Source of the DNA: Hyphomicrobiales bacterium
GTDB taxonomy: Bacteria; Pseudomonadota; Alphaproteobacteria; Rhizobiales; Rhizobiaceae
Reading direction: 5' to 3'
NCBI GenBank assembly: GCA_017305835.1
Contig: JAFKJY010000092.1
Location: forward strand, 1 to 36,059
DNA: 36,059 nt
The notes below the pieces were generated by a model that worked only from the letters and a program-made list of their open reading frames with translations, was not told the DNA's origin and made no database searches. This document shows, in pieces, positions 1 to 8,450 of the stretch. The translations under genes and the position numbers were made by a program. Within the stretch, counting starts at the first letter, position 1, and the number at the start of each line of letters is the position of its first letter.

Positions 1-1686
1 CATCGGCACGACGCCGACGGCTTCCTCTTCCTCACCGGCCGGCTTAAGGACGTCGTCAACCGCGGCGGCGAGAAGATCTCGCCGGCCGAGATCGACCTGC
101 TTTTGTCCGAGCATCCGGACATCGCGGAAGCCGCCGCCTTCGCGCTGCCGCATCCGACGCTGGGCGAGGAGGTGGCCGCCGCGGTCGTGCGCCGCCCCGG
201 CGCGACGCTCTCCGAGCGCGAGGTGATCGACTGGCTGCGGCCGCGGCTCGCCGAGCACAAGCTGCCGCGCATGGTGATCTTCCTCGACAGGCTGCCGCGC
301 GTGCCGAGCGGCAAGCTCGACCGGCTCGCCCTGCCGGCGATGGCCGGCGAGCGCAGGGCCGGGCGCGTGCGCACGCCGCCCTCCACGCCGCTCGCGCGCA
401 GCCTCGCGGCGATGTGGCGCAAGGCGCTCGACGTGCCGGACGTCGCGATGGAGGACGATTTCTTCGATCTCGGCGGCGATTCGCTCAGCGCGCTCAACTT
501 CGCGCAGATGCTGGAGCAGCGCTTCGGCCGCGATCTGCCGACCAACCTCCTGTTCGACGCGCCGACGCTGGCCGAGATGGAGTCCGTGCTGGCGCAGGCG
601 GTCCGGCAGGACCGGGCGCCCGCGTCGGACGGCATCGAGGCGCGCATCCACGCCGCCATCCGCCGCGCCACCGCCGCCTGGCGCGGCAGGCGGCGCAACG
701 AGGATTCGCTCGTCGTCGGCCGCAACACGATGGGCGCCAAGCGGCCCTTCTTCTGGGTGTCGCAGAGCCTGCACGGCTTCGACGCGCTGACCGGCGCGTT
801 CGACGCCGACCGGCCGTTCTACGTGATGTGCTCGCTGTCGCCGACGCGGCTCAAGAGCGACGCCAACACGCGGCTGCTCGCGCGCCGCTATGCCGACGAG
901 ATCGCCGAGATCGAGCCGGAACGGCCGCTCTTCCTCGGCGGCTTCTGCCAAGGCGGCGTGGTGGCGTTCGAGATCGCGAAGGTGCTGCGCGCCCGCGGCC
1001 GCGAGGTGGCGCTGCTGTGCCTGCAGGACCGCTTCATCCCCCAGCCCTATGACGGCGAGGTCGCCTTCTTCTGGGGCAAGCGCGGCTGGTTCAGCCCCTA
1101 CTACCTGCACGAGGAGCCGGAGCGCGGCTGGGCGAAATACTACACCGGCCCGATCTCCGTCTCGGGCAGCTCGGCCGATCACTGGGACCTGCACAATCCC
1201 GGCTATGTCGACGAGTTCGTCGCCCAGCTCGAGGCCGAGTTCGCGCGCGTCGAGGCCGGGCTGCCGCCGTCCTATGTGCGCAAGGTGCCGCCTCTGCCGC
1301 CGATCGACCCGCGCAGCTTCGGCTCGCGCGTGCGGGCTTCGGCGCCGCTGTTCATGCGCCAGGGCAGCGAGCACGTCATCCGCGTGTCGGTAACCAACAG
1401 GAGCCCCGTGGCTTGGGAGCCGACGGAGCGCAGCGGCGTCATCCTCGCGGCGCGCTGGCGGCGGCTGCGCAACAGGATCGACCCGTTCTATCTCGACGGC
1501 CGGCTGCATCTCGAAAAGGCGATCGCCCCGGGCGAGCGGGCGTGGTTCGACCTGCCGGTGCGGGTGCCGATGTACGGCCTGCCGATGCGGCTGGAGATCG
1601 ACCTCGTCGAGGACGGCATGCAGTGGTTCGCGCCGTTCGGCGGCTACATGGCGAAGAACCTCGTCATCCCGCTGCCGCCCAGATAG
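1..1686 (+). CDS. NRPS-like protein, 3' part: adenylation C-terminus, carrier, thioesterase, extra C-terminal domain
   Basis: The gene is cut by the window start; frame 1 is open from base 1 and 561 residues are visible. Residues 1-115 are the C-terminal subdomain of an AMP-binding enzyme (GR.KD..NRGGEKISPAEID near residues 14-32; SGKLDR near the end). Residues about 130-195 form a phosphopantetheine carrier with the motif DLGGDSLSA, the attachment serine being residue 161. Residues about 240-415 resemble an alpha/beta-hydrolase thioesterase, with nucleophile elbow GFCQGG (Cys316 where Ser is usual) and a likely catalytic His394 in ADHWDLH. Residues about 440-561 form an extra beta-rich domain I do not recognise. 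The substrate-coding part of the adenylation domain lies upstream, so the product cannot be named. The converging P450 stop codon is only 4 bp away. By architecture the protein activates an acid as AMP ester, loads it on the carrier and releases it; this role is inferred. Confidence 0.85.
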   Translation, partial: HRHDADGFLFLTGRLKDVVNRGGEKISPAEIDLLLSEHPDIAEAAAFALPHPTLGEEVAAAVVRRPGATLSEREVIDWLRPRLAEHKLPRMVIFLDRLPRVPSGKLDRLALPAMAGERRAGRVRTPPSTPLARSLAAMWRKALDVPDVAMEDDFFDLGGDSLSALNFAQMLEQRFGRDLPTNLLFDAPTLAEMESVLAQAVRQDRAPASDGIEARIHAAIRRATAAWRGRRRNEDSLVVGRNTMGAKRPFFWVSQSLHGFDALTGAFDADRPFYVMCSLSPTRLKSDANTRLLARRYADEIAEIEPERPLFLGGFCQGGVVAFEIAKVLRARGREVALLCLQDRFIPQPYDGEVAFFWGKRGWFSPYYLHEEPERGWAKYYTGPISVSGSSADHWDLHNPGYVDEFVAQLEAEFARVEAGLPPSYVRKVPPLPPIDPRSFGSRVRASAPLFMRQGSEHVIRVSVTNRSPVAWEPTERSGVILAARWRRLRNRIDPFYLDGRLHLEKAIAPGERAWFDLPVRVPMYGLPMRLEIDLVEDGMQWFAPFGGYMAKNLVIPLPPR

Positions 1687-1689
1687 GGC

Positions 1690-2957
1690 TCAGCGCGGAA
1701 CGAGCCTCACCGGAAGCCTCTCCAGCCAGCGATGGCCGGCGCGCGCGGTCCATGCCAGCGCGCCCGCGTCGACCTCGATCGCCGCGGTCGCCTCGACCAG
1801 GACGCGCAGCGCGCCTTCCACCTGCAGCCGCACCAGCGGCGCACCGATGCAGGAATGCCGGCCCTTGCCGAAGGTCAGCAGCGCCGAGGCGTCGCGGCCG
1901 ACGTCGAAGCGCTCCGGGTCGGCGAAGACGGCCGGGTCGCGGTTGGCCGCGCCGAGCGCGAGGAACACGGCCTGGTCGCGCCGGATCTCGCGGCCGTCGA
2001 GGCTCATATCCTCGCGGGCGACGCGGGCGATCACCTGCGCCGGCGAATCGTAGCGCAGCGCCTCCTGCACCGCGCCCGCCACGAGGTCGGGCGAGGTCCG
2101 CAGCCGCCGCATCTCGTCCGGGTGGCGGTGCAGCGCCAGCAGCATGTTGGCGATCGCCGCGTCGACGTTCTCGACCCCGTCGGAGAAGATCAGCAGGCAG
2201 GTGTCGACCAGCTCCGCGTCCGACAGGCGCTCGCCGTCTTCTTCCTCCGCGATCAGGCGCGAGATCAGGTCGTCGCCGGGCCTCTCCCGCCGCGCCGCGA
2301 CGAGCTCCGCGAAATAGGCGCGGAAGGCGGCCAGCGCCTCGTCGGTCTGGCGCAGCGCCTCGGCCGAAGGCATCGGCGCGAACAGATAGAAGAAGAAGTT
2401 GCTCCAGCGCGTCAGCCGGTCGCGATCGGCGGCCGGCAGGCCCATGAAGCGCGAAATCGCCTCGACCGAAAGCGGCTTGCCGAAATCGCGATGGCCTCCA
2501 TCGCGCCGGCTTGCAGCCACGGCGCCAGCAGGTCGCGGGCGATCGCCTCGGCGTCGAGCGGGTAGGCCCTGAGATGGGCGCGGAAGGCCGAGGCGATCAG
2601 CCGTCGCGGCCGCACATGCTCCGGCTTGTCGAGGAAGGGCAGGATGTTGGCCGCGACGTCGGCGCTGACGTGTCGGCCGCGGTTGCGCGCATGCACTACC
2701 GCGTGGCGCGACGGCGCGTTGCCGAGCGCGGGATGCGCGAGCGCCGCGACGATGTCGGCGTGGCGCGTGAGGATGAAGCCGCCGCTCTTCGTGCGATGGA
2801 TGGGATCGACATCGCGCAGCCGCGCATAGGCCGGATAGGGATCGCGCACGAAGGCCGGGTCGAGCAGGTCGAGCGGGCCTTCCTGCCGCTGCTGCGGCGG
2901 CGCGGGCTGCGGGCGCTGTCCCCGCAGCCGCTCAAACAGCCGCAGCACGGGCCGCAT
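1690..2957 (-). pseudogene. Cytochrome P450, interrupted by an apparent -1 frameshift
   Basis: Two overlapping minus-strand frames together give one P450 of about 422 residues. The first (from the ATG at 2957) runs through the N-terminal part to GAMEAIA. The second continues from DFGKPLSVEAISRF to the end. The switch lies at about 2485-2492, where one missing base explains the break. The C-terminal part has the ExxR helix (EALR), the heme-binding loop FGKGRHSCIG with its thiolate cysteine, and an I-helix reading SDGVENVDAA. Asn therefore stands where most bacterial P450s carry the acid-alcohol Thr, as in P450cin (CYP176A1). The start overlaps the end of the upstream amidohydrolase by 26 bp, suggesting one transcript. 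With the shift the gene would be inactive, unless it is an assembly error. A TTG six bases upstream (2963) is an alternative start. The substrate is unknown, though the neighbouring NRPS-like gene suggests a tailoring oxidase. Confidence 0.8.
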
Positions 2958-4071
2958 CGACAACCTTGGCCGTCTCGCGCTCGTTGCGGGCGAGGTGCTC
3001 GCGGATCGCCGCGAGCTGGTCCTCGTCGAGCCGCTTGCCTGCGGCCAGCCGGGCGAGCGCGCCGAGTTCGTAATAGCGGATCGCCGCGGTCAGCACGAAC
3101 ACCTCGTCGAGCAGGTCGGCGGTGGTGCTCGGCGAGCAGATGTCGGCGACGTTGTCGGAGCCGAGCCGGACGTGCACGCCGGCCGTCAGAAGGTCGAGGA
3201 TGCGCGGGATCGAATTGTCGGTCGGCGACACGATCGGCCGGAGCTGGCGCATGCCGAGCGCGGCCGAGGGGCAGGAGATCACCCCGATGTTGAGCTCCAG
3301 CAGTCCGTCGACCAGCCGGCGGTGGCGGGCGTCGTCGTAGCGCGTCGGCGAGACCATGTGGACGGCCCACACCATCGGCTCGCCGTCCGGCGAGGCCGGG
3401 CCGCCTTCGCGGCGCATCACCTCGATCAGCCGCTCGGTGCCGCGCTCGCCCGCCTCGTTGCGCTGGTCGGTGTGGACGTGCAGCATCTTGCGCTGCCGGC
3501 GGGCGAGGTCGAGCATGCGCACGCAGTGCTCCTCGAAGCCGATATTGTCGGGATAGTCGTCGCGGTCGTCCGCCTCCGGCAGGCAGCCGATGAAGTCGGA
3601 GCGCCGCGCGCCCTTCTCGAACACCGCCCAGCGCCCCGGCTCGCGGTCGCGGAAGCCGAGCGGCGAATAGGCGGCGAGCCGCAGGTCGATCTCGCCGGCG
3701 CGCGCGTCGCGGATCGTCTCCAGCAGGTCCAGCGCGGACAGACCAACCCGGTCGTCGGTGACGTCGACCATGGTGTCCGCCCGCGTGGTGCCGGCCGCCA
3801 CCATCACGTCGATCGTCTCGTTGACGCGGCCGGCGAGGTCGTCCGGCTCGTAGGCCGGGCCGGCATGGATCGCGTTGATCAGGCTGTGCTTCTTCTTGAG
3901 CGAGATGTAGGAATTGTCGAGCACGCTCAGATGGCCGGCCTGCTCGAAATAGCGCTCGTCGAGCGTGCCCGCCCGGTCGAGGTGCAGATGGGCGTTGTGC
4001 ATGCCCCCCAGTCGCGCGATCTCGCCCCGAAGCCGCGAGAAATACGGCGAGCGCAGCCCCATTGCTCCCAT
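2932..4071 (-). CDS. Amidohydrolase-superfamily metal-dependent hydrolase/deaminase
   Basis: This protein of about 379 residues has the metal-ligand pattern of the amidohydrolase TIM barrel: HNAHLHLD early (HxH pair), HVHTD in the middle, VHM next, and a late GSDN whose Asp is the expected proton shuttle and metal ligand. Such enzymes hydrolyse C-N bonds such as amides or amino-heterocycles in the cytoplasm; nothing here names the substrate. I chose the ATG at 4071 (MGAMGLRSPYF). A TTG at 4107 would add 12 poorly supported residues, and an in-frame ATG at 4062 is also possible. The stop lies inside the P450 start region, so the two are probably co-transcribed and translationally coupled. It is the first of two amidohydrolases in this window; the other (30762-32045) is CodA-like and clearly different. 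Confidence 0.8.
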   Translation of the reverse strand: MGAMGLRSPYFSRLRGEIARLGGMHNAHLHLDRAGTLDERYFEQAGHLSVLDNSYISLKKKHSLINAIHAGPAYEPDDLAGRVNETIDVMVAAGTTRADTMVDVTDDRVGLSALDLLETIRDARAGEIDLRLAAYSPLGFRDREPGRWAVFEKGARRSDFIGCLPEADDRDDYPDNIGFEEHCVRMLDLARRQRKMLHVHTDQRNEAGERGTERLIEVMRREGGPASPDGEPMVWAVHMVSPTRYDDARHRRLVDGLLELNIGVISCPSAALGMRQLRPIVSPTDNSIPRILDLLTAGVHVRLGSDNVADICSPSTTADLLDEVFVLTAAIRYYELGALARLAAGKRLDEDQLAAIREHLARNERETAKVVDAARAAAV

Positions 4072-4169
4072 GTTCCGCCTGTCCTGCCCTACCCTATGCG
4101 GCGACAATATGCCGGCCGGGGGACGGCAAGCAATACGGGCCCTGCACGCGCGCCGTGGACGGACGAAAC

Positions 4170-4204
4170 GGGGCGGGCGCCGCCCTCAAGGCAACGCCCG
4201 CCCC
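4170..4204 (-). terminator. Stem-loop downstream of the BA14K gene
   Basis: A perfect 10-bp inverted repeat (GGGGCGGGCG at 4170-4179 with CGCCCGCCCC at 4195-4204, 15-nt loop) begins 25 bp after the BA14K stop codon, reading on the minus strand. It is followed by a weak T-containing stretch only. It probably ends that transcript, but without a strong U-tract intrinsic termination is uncertain. Confidence 0.5.
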
Positions 4205-4229
4205 GCTGTCCGTCGATCGTTAGCCGTTA

Positions 4230-4760
4230 TCAGCTATAGGGCGACCAGCACTGCTGGCGCGGCCCGTGATAGGGCTGGAACGTGTTGTCCGACGCGCGAT
4301 AGCTGCGGTAGCGGTTGTAGCACCAGCGCACATGCGCCGAGCCGCTGTCGTAGGACGGCACGACGCGCCGCTCGTAGTAGCGCGGGCCGTAGTCGTAGCT
4401 GGGCGCGGCGATGGCGCCGCCGACGATCGCGCCGAGCGCGAAGGCTGCCGGCGGGAACCAGAAGTCGCCGTGGCGCCTGTAGCCGGGGTGGTAGTTCCGG
4501 TAGCCGCGATGGCCATTGTAGTAGGCGCCGCCCGGGCCGCCGCGATAGATGATCCCGGGACCGCCGCCGTAGACGATGCCGCCGTCGCGCGTGAAGCGGT
4601 CGCGGTACTGCACCTTGACCACATCCGAGCCGGCGTCCGTCGCGGCCGGCGCGGCGACCTGCGGAACCTGGAATGGCGCGGCCGAAGCCGAACCCGCGAC
4701 GACGGTCGCCACACCGATCGCCGCCGCAAACATGACTGACATCAGCTTTCTGTCCGACAT
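4230..4760 (-). CDS. BA14K-family secreted protein
   Basis: The protein has 176 residues, starting at the ATG at 4760 behind a good AAGGAG about 9 bp upstream. Residues 1-28 form a signal peptide (basic MSDRK, hydrophobic core, SASA|A cleavage). A Gly/Tyr/Arg-rich middle region (GGGPGIIYRGGPGG) follows, then a short hydrophobic stretch FALGAIVGGAIAA. The C-terminus carries the BA14K signature, HVRWCYNRYRSYRASDNTFQ with a closing CWSPY. BA14K proteins were first described in Brucella as small immunoreactive, lectin-like proteins and are common in Rhizobiales; their cellular role is not settled. The gene stands alone with its own terminator-like hairpin. The two cysteines of the signature could form a disulfide outside the cytoplasmic membrane (inference). 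Confidence 0.88.
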   Translation of the reverse strand: MSDRKLMSVMFAAAIGVATVVAGSASAAPFQVPQVAAPAATDAGSDVVKVQYRDRFTRDGGIVYGGGPGIIYRGGPGGAYYNGHRGYRNYHPGYRRHGDFWFPPAAFALGAIVGGAIAAPSYDYGPRYYERRVVPSYDSGSAHVRWCYNRYRSYRASDNTFQPYHGPRQQCWSPYS

Positions 4761-4937
4761 CTCTGAATCTCCTTGACCGCCCGTCAGGACGATATCCATT
4801 CCTATATGAACCGAAAATGAACCATCTTGGTTCCACCGGCCCGGTTTTATCGCTGCTTTATCGCGCCGGCGCCGGCGCGGCTTGACGCGGCGGCCGATAT
4901 GGCGAACCTCTGCGAACGACCGGCAGGGGAGGATGCG

Positions 4938-5492
4938 ATGCCCGCGGCAGCATGGCGCGACGAGGTGCTGAAGTTCTGGTTCGAGGAGCTGACGCCCGAA
5001 GACCATTTCGGCGGCAAGCCCGAGGTCGACGGGAAGATCCGCGCCCGCTTCGGCCGGCTCTACGAGGAGCTGAAGGCGAACCCGCCCGCCGATGCGGCCG
5101 CCGATCCGCTGACCGCGCTCGCCGCGATCGTCGTGTTCGACCAGTTCCCGCGCAACATGTTCCGCAAGCAGCCGCAGGCCTTCGCCACCGATCCGCTGGC
5201 CGCGCAGATCGCGCGGCAGGCGCTGGACGCCGGCTTCGACGCGCGGCTCGGGGCGAACCAGCGGCAGTTCCTCTACATGCCGCTGATGCATTCGGAACAG
5301 CTCGCCGACCAGGAGCGCTGCGTCGCGCTGTTCCGCGCCGCCGGCAACGAGGAGGCGCTGAAATACGCCGTCGAGCATCGCGACATCATCGCCCGCTTCG
5401 GCCGCTTCCCCCACCGCAACAGGGCGCTGGGCCGCGAGACGACGTCGCAGGAGGCGGAATTCCTGACGGGCCATTCGGGCTACGGCCAGTGA
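4938..5492 (+). CDS. DUF924 family protein
   Basis: A 184-residue all-alpha protein starts at the ATG at 4938, with GGGAGG about 9 bp upstream; in-frame starts further upstream have no ribosome site. It matches the DUF924 family across its length: VLKFWFEEL near the N-terminus, the conserved IVVFDQFPRNMFR, the FLYMPLMHSE block, and FGRFPHRN near the C-terminus. The family is widespread in proteobacteria and eukaryotes and is thought to have a TPR-like fold, but no biochemical role is established. It is transcribed in the same direction as the acyl-CoA ligase 171 bp downstream; that gap shows no clear terminator, so co-transcription is possible. Confidence 0.88.
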   Translation: MPAAAWRDEVLKFWFEELTPEDHFGGKPEVDGKIRARFGRLYEELKANPPADAAADPLTALAAIVVFDQFPRNMFRKQPQAFATDPLAAQIARQALDAGFDARLGANQRQFLYMPLMHSEQLADQERCVALFRAAGNEEALKYAVEHRDIIARFGRFPHRNRALGRETTSQEAEFLTGHSGYGQ

Positions 5493-5663
5493 GCGGCCGC
5501 CGGCGGGCGGATCGCGCGACTTGCGCTGCCGCGTGCTGTGGCCCTAGATAAACCCGGACCCAGGGCCGGCGCGGCGGCGAGCCGCGCGGCAAGCCACGAC
5601 CCAGGCACCAGCATTCGGACCGGCGAGACCACGACCGGCCGGCCTTTCACGAGGGAGGACAGA

Positions 5664-7943
5664 TTGGCCAAGACCACGAAGACGGCAGCCACCGGCAAGC
5701 CGGCGGCTGCCGCGAAGACGACTGCCAGCCCGGCGGCGGCGAAGGCGCCGGCAAAGAGCGAAGCGGCGACGAAGACGACGAAACCCGCGACCCCGGCGAA
5801 GGCCGGCAAGGCACCCGCGAAGCCGGCGCCCGCGAAGGCGCCGAAGCCCGCCGCGAAAACCCCCGCCGCCGCGCCGAAGCCGGCGGCTGCGAAGGCCCCC
5901 AAGGCCGCGCCGGCGGCGAAGGCCAAGGCCCCCGCCGCTGCAAAGGCCCCTGCCCCTGCGAAGGCTTCCGCTCCCGCCAGGGCTGCCGCGCCGGCCAAGG
6001 CCCCCGCCAAGGCTGCCGGCGCTGGAAAGAAGGCCGCGCCGAAGCCCGCCGCAGCTTCCACCGCCAAGCCGGCCGCCACGCCGAAGCCCGCGGCCAGCCC
6101 CGCACCCGCCAAGGCGGCAACGAGCCCCGCGCCGAAGGCGGCCAGGCCCGCCGCGGCGAAGGCTCCCGCCGTGAAGGCGAGCGCCGCGAAAGCTCCTGCC
6201 GCAAAGCCGGCAGCCAGGGCGAAGCCTGCGGCCGCGCCCAAGGCGGCCGCGAAGGCCAAGGCCTCTGCCGTCGCCTATGCCGACAAGCCGTGGCTCGCGA
6301 GCTATCCGAAGGGCATCGCGGCGGCGATCTCCGACATCGCCGACAAGTCGATCGGCGACATGCTAGTCTCGTCCTGCAAGAAATATGCGGACCGGCCGGC
6401 CTTCACCTGCATGGACAAGACGCTCTCCTTCGCGGAGATGGAGGAGGCGTCGCGCCATTTCGCCGCCTGGCTCCAGTCGCTCGGCATGAAGCCCGAGGCG
6501 CGCATCGCGCTGATGATGCCCAACGTCCTGCAATATCCCGTCGCCATGATGGGCGCACTCAGGGCCGGCTTCATCGTCGTCAACGTCAACCCGCTCTACA
6601 CGCCGCGCGAGCTGGAGCACCAGCTCAAGGATTCCGGCGCCGAGGCGATCGTCATCCTGGAGAACTTCGCCCACACGCTGCAGGCCGTGATCGGCCGCAC
6701 CAAGGTCAAGCACGTCGTCGTCGCCTCGATGGGCGAGATGCTGGGCGCGCTCAAGGGCGCCATCGTCAACCTCGTCGTGCGGCGCGTGAAGAAGCTGGTG
6801 CCGTCGTGGTCGCTGCCCGGCCACGTCCGCTTCAAGGCGGCGCTCGCCGCCGGCCGCGGCAAGACCTTCCGGCCGGCCGACGTCAACCATTCCGACGTCG
6901 CCTTCCTGCAATATACGGGCGGCACGACCGGGGTCGCCAAGGGCGCGGTGCTGACGCACGGCAACGTGCTGTCCAACGTCGCCCAGAACGCCATCTGGGT
7001 CGAGACCGCCTTCCTCGAGCGCAAGCGGCCGGAGCGGCTGGTCTACATCTGCGCGCTGCCGCTCTACCACATCTACGCGCTGACGGTGAACGCGCTGATG
7101 GGCATGCAGCAGGGCGCGCAGAACATCCTGATCCCCAACCCGCGCGACCTGCCGGCGATGGTGGCGGAGCTGAAGAAGCACCCCTTCAACGTCTTCCCGG
7201 GCCTCAACACGCTGTTCAACGCGCTGCTCAACAACGAGGATTTCCGCAAGCTCGACTTCTCGCGGCTGGCGCTGACCTTCGGCGGCGGCATGGCCGTGCA
7301 GAAGCCGGTGGCCGACCGCTGGAAGGAGCTGACCGGCTGCGTGATCGCGGAAGGCTACGGCCTGTCGGAGACCTCGCCGGTCGCCACCGCGAACCTGTTC
7401 GGCAGCGGCGAGTTCACCGGCACGATCGGCCTGCCGATCCCGTCGACCGAGATCGCCATCCGCGACGACGACGGCAAGGACGTGCCGCTCGGCGAGGTCG
7501 GCGAGATCTGCATCCGCGGGCCGCAGGTGATGCAGGGCTACTGGCACCGCCCGGAGGAGACGGCCAAGGTCTTCACCCGCGACGGCTTCTTCAAGTCCGG
7601 CGACATGGGCTTCATGAACGAGCGCGGCTTCATCAAGATCGTCGACCGCAAGAAGGACATGATCCTCGTCTCGGGCTTCAACGTCTATCCGAACGAGATC
7701 GAGGAGGTCGTGGCGCAGCATCCGGGCGTGCTCGAGGTGGCGGCGATCGGCGTGCCGGACGAGCATTCCGGCGAGGTGCCGAAGCTGTTCATCGTCAAGA
7801 AGGATCCCAACCTCACCTCGGAGCAGATCCTCGACTACTGCAAGCAGAACCTCACCGGCTACAAACGCCCCCGCCACATCGAGTTCCGCACCGAGCTGCC
7901 GAAGACGAATGTCGGCAAGATCCTGCGGCGCGAGCTGAGATAA
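5664..7943 (+). CDS. fadD: Long-chain fatty-acid-CoA ligase fused to a Lys/Ala/Pro-rich N-terminal tail
   Basis: I chose the TTG at 5664 because a strong GAGGGAGGA sits just upstream; a GTG at 5538 would add 42 residues with no ribosome site. The product has 759 residues. Residues 1-204 are almost only Ala, Lys and Pro, with some Thr, Ser and Gly, in imperfect AAKAPAKP-type units like histone H1 or AlgP/PhaF tails. From about residue 205 (YADKPWLASYPKG) it is an ordinary acyl-CoA synthetase: P-loop YTGGTTGVAKGA near residue 417, GYGLSETSP near 564, the hinge GDMGFMNERGFIKIVDRKKD, and the C-terminal lysine in TNVGKILRRELR. It forms acyl-AMP and then acyl-CoA from fatty acid, ATP and CoA at the membrane face for beta-oxidation or lipid use. 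The typical length is about 550-580 residues, so the tail is an addition. Its role is unknown; binding of DNA or polyhydroxyalkanoate granules is a guess by analogy. Confidence 0.88.
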   Translation: MAKTTKTAATGKPAAAAKTTASPAAAKAPAKSEAATKTTKPATPAKAGKAPAKPAPAKAPKPAAKTPAAAPKPAAAKAPKAAPAAKAKAPAAAKAPAPAKASAPARAAAPAKAPAKAAGAGKKAAPKPAAASTAKPAATPKPAASPAPAKAATSPAPKAARPAAAKAPAVKASAAKAPAAKPAARAKPAAAPKAAAKAKASAVAYADKPWLASYPKGIAAAISDIADKSIGDMLVSSCKKYADRPAFTCMDKTLSFAEMEEASRHFAAWLQSLGMKPEARIALMMPNVLQYPVAMMGALRAGFIVVNVNPLYTPRELEHQLKDSGAEAIVILENFAHTLQAVIGRTKVKHVVVASMGEMLGALKGAIVNLVVRRVKKLVPSWSLPGHVRFKAALAAGRGKTFRPADVNHSDVAFLQYTGGTTGVAKGAVLTHGNVLSNVAQNAIWVETAFLERKRPERLVYICALPLYHIYALTVNALMGMQQGAQNILIPNPRDLPAMVAELKKHPFNVFPGLNTLFNALLNNEDFRKLDFSRLALTFGGGMAVQKPVADRWKELTGCVIAEGYGLSETSPVATANLFGSGEFTGTIGLPIPSTEIAIRDDDGKDVPLGEVGEICIRGPQVMQGYWHRPEETAKVFTRDGFFKSGDMGFMNERGFIKIVDRKKDMILVSGFNVYPNEIEEVVAQHPGVLEVAAIGVPDEHSGEVPKLFIVKKDPNLTSEQILDYCKQNLTGYKRPRHIEFRTELPKTNVGKILRRELR

Positions 7944-7954
7944 GGCTCCCGGGC

Positions 7955-7975
7955 CCCTCCCCCTTGAGGGGAGGG
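7955..7975 (+). terminator. Hairpin just after the acyl-CoA ligase gene
   Basis: CCCTCCCC and GGGGAGGG form a perfect 8-bp stem around a 5-nt loop, 12 bp past the stop codon. No T-run follows. It is either a terminator hairpin or the first arm of the dispersed repeats that fill the next few hundred bases. Confidence 0.4.
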
Positions 7976-8114
7976 TGGCCGGCGCAGCCGGTCGGGTGGG
8001 GTCCCCGCGGCCGCGCGCCAACGCCGCCATTTCCGTTGCACGAACAAGCGCCACGCCGACGCCTCCCTCTCCCAGTAAAGGACGGGGAGAGGAAGGACCG
8101 CCACCACCTCTCCG

Positions 8115-8243
8115 CGCGTCATCCCGGAACGAGACGCGAGCGCAGCGAGCGGGTCGTATCCGGGACCCATTCCGTGACATTGGCGAGGTCACGGAATGGG
8201 TCCCGGCTCGCGGTCGCTTCGCTTCCTTGGCCGGGATGACGCG
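8115..8243. repeat. Nested palindromic intergenic repeat
   Basis: An outer inverted repeat (8115-8127 with 8231-8243, 13 bp perfect, containing GTCATCCCGG) encloses an inner one (8160-8178 with 8188-8206, 19 bp perfect, 9-nt loop, core CATTCCGTGAC). The region between the arms contains GAGCGCAGCGAGCG. Palindromes of this style occur in many copies between genes in rhizobia and relatives; this assignment to a dispersed family is from memory and needs a genome search. The base-paired RNA would be very stable. Confidence 0.75.
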
Positions 8244-8313
8244 GTGGAGAGATTGGCGCCAGCACGCCGGGCGTGGACAACCCGCGCTGCTCTGCGCCGC
8301 CCAACCCCTTGTT

Positions 8314-8344
8314 CCGACTGCCGATTGCCGACTGCCGACTGCCG
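8314..8344. repeat. Heptamer tandem array (single arm)
   Basis: About four copies of a 7-bp unit (CGACTGC, one copy with A to T giving CGATTGC) lie in tandem. The same unit, with similar variants, recurs in paired inverted arms at 14382-14506 and 17535-17659. Here I see only one arm. Confidence 0.8.
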
Positions 8345-8450
8345 CGTCTGTCCCCGCCTTCCGCCGCTCCCCTATCCTTGGCCCCGCTCCTTTCGCGGGA
8401 ACGCCGGTCATGACGGTGGACGTGCGGAAAGGAGACGGCGCCTCCGCCCG

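Noticed and set aside
5538..5663. Longer N-terminus of the acyl-CoA ligase from the GTG at 5538
   Set aside because: No Shine-Dalgarno sequence there, whereas the TTG at 5664 has an excellent one.
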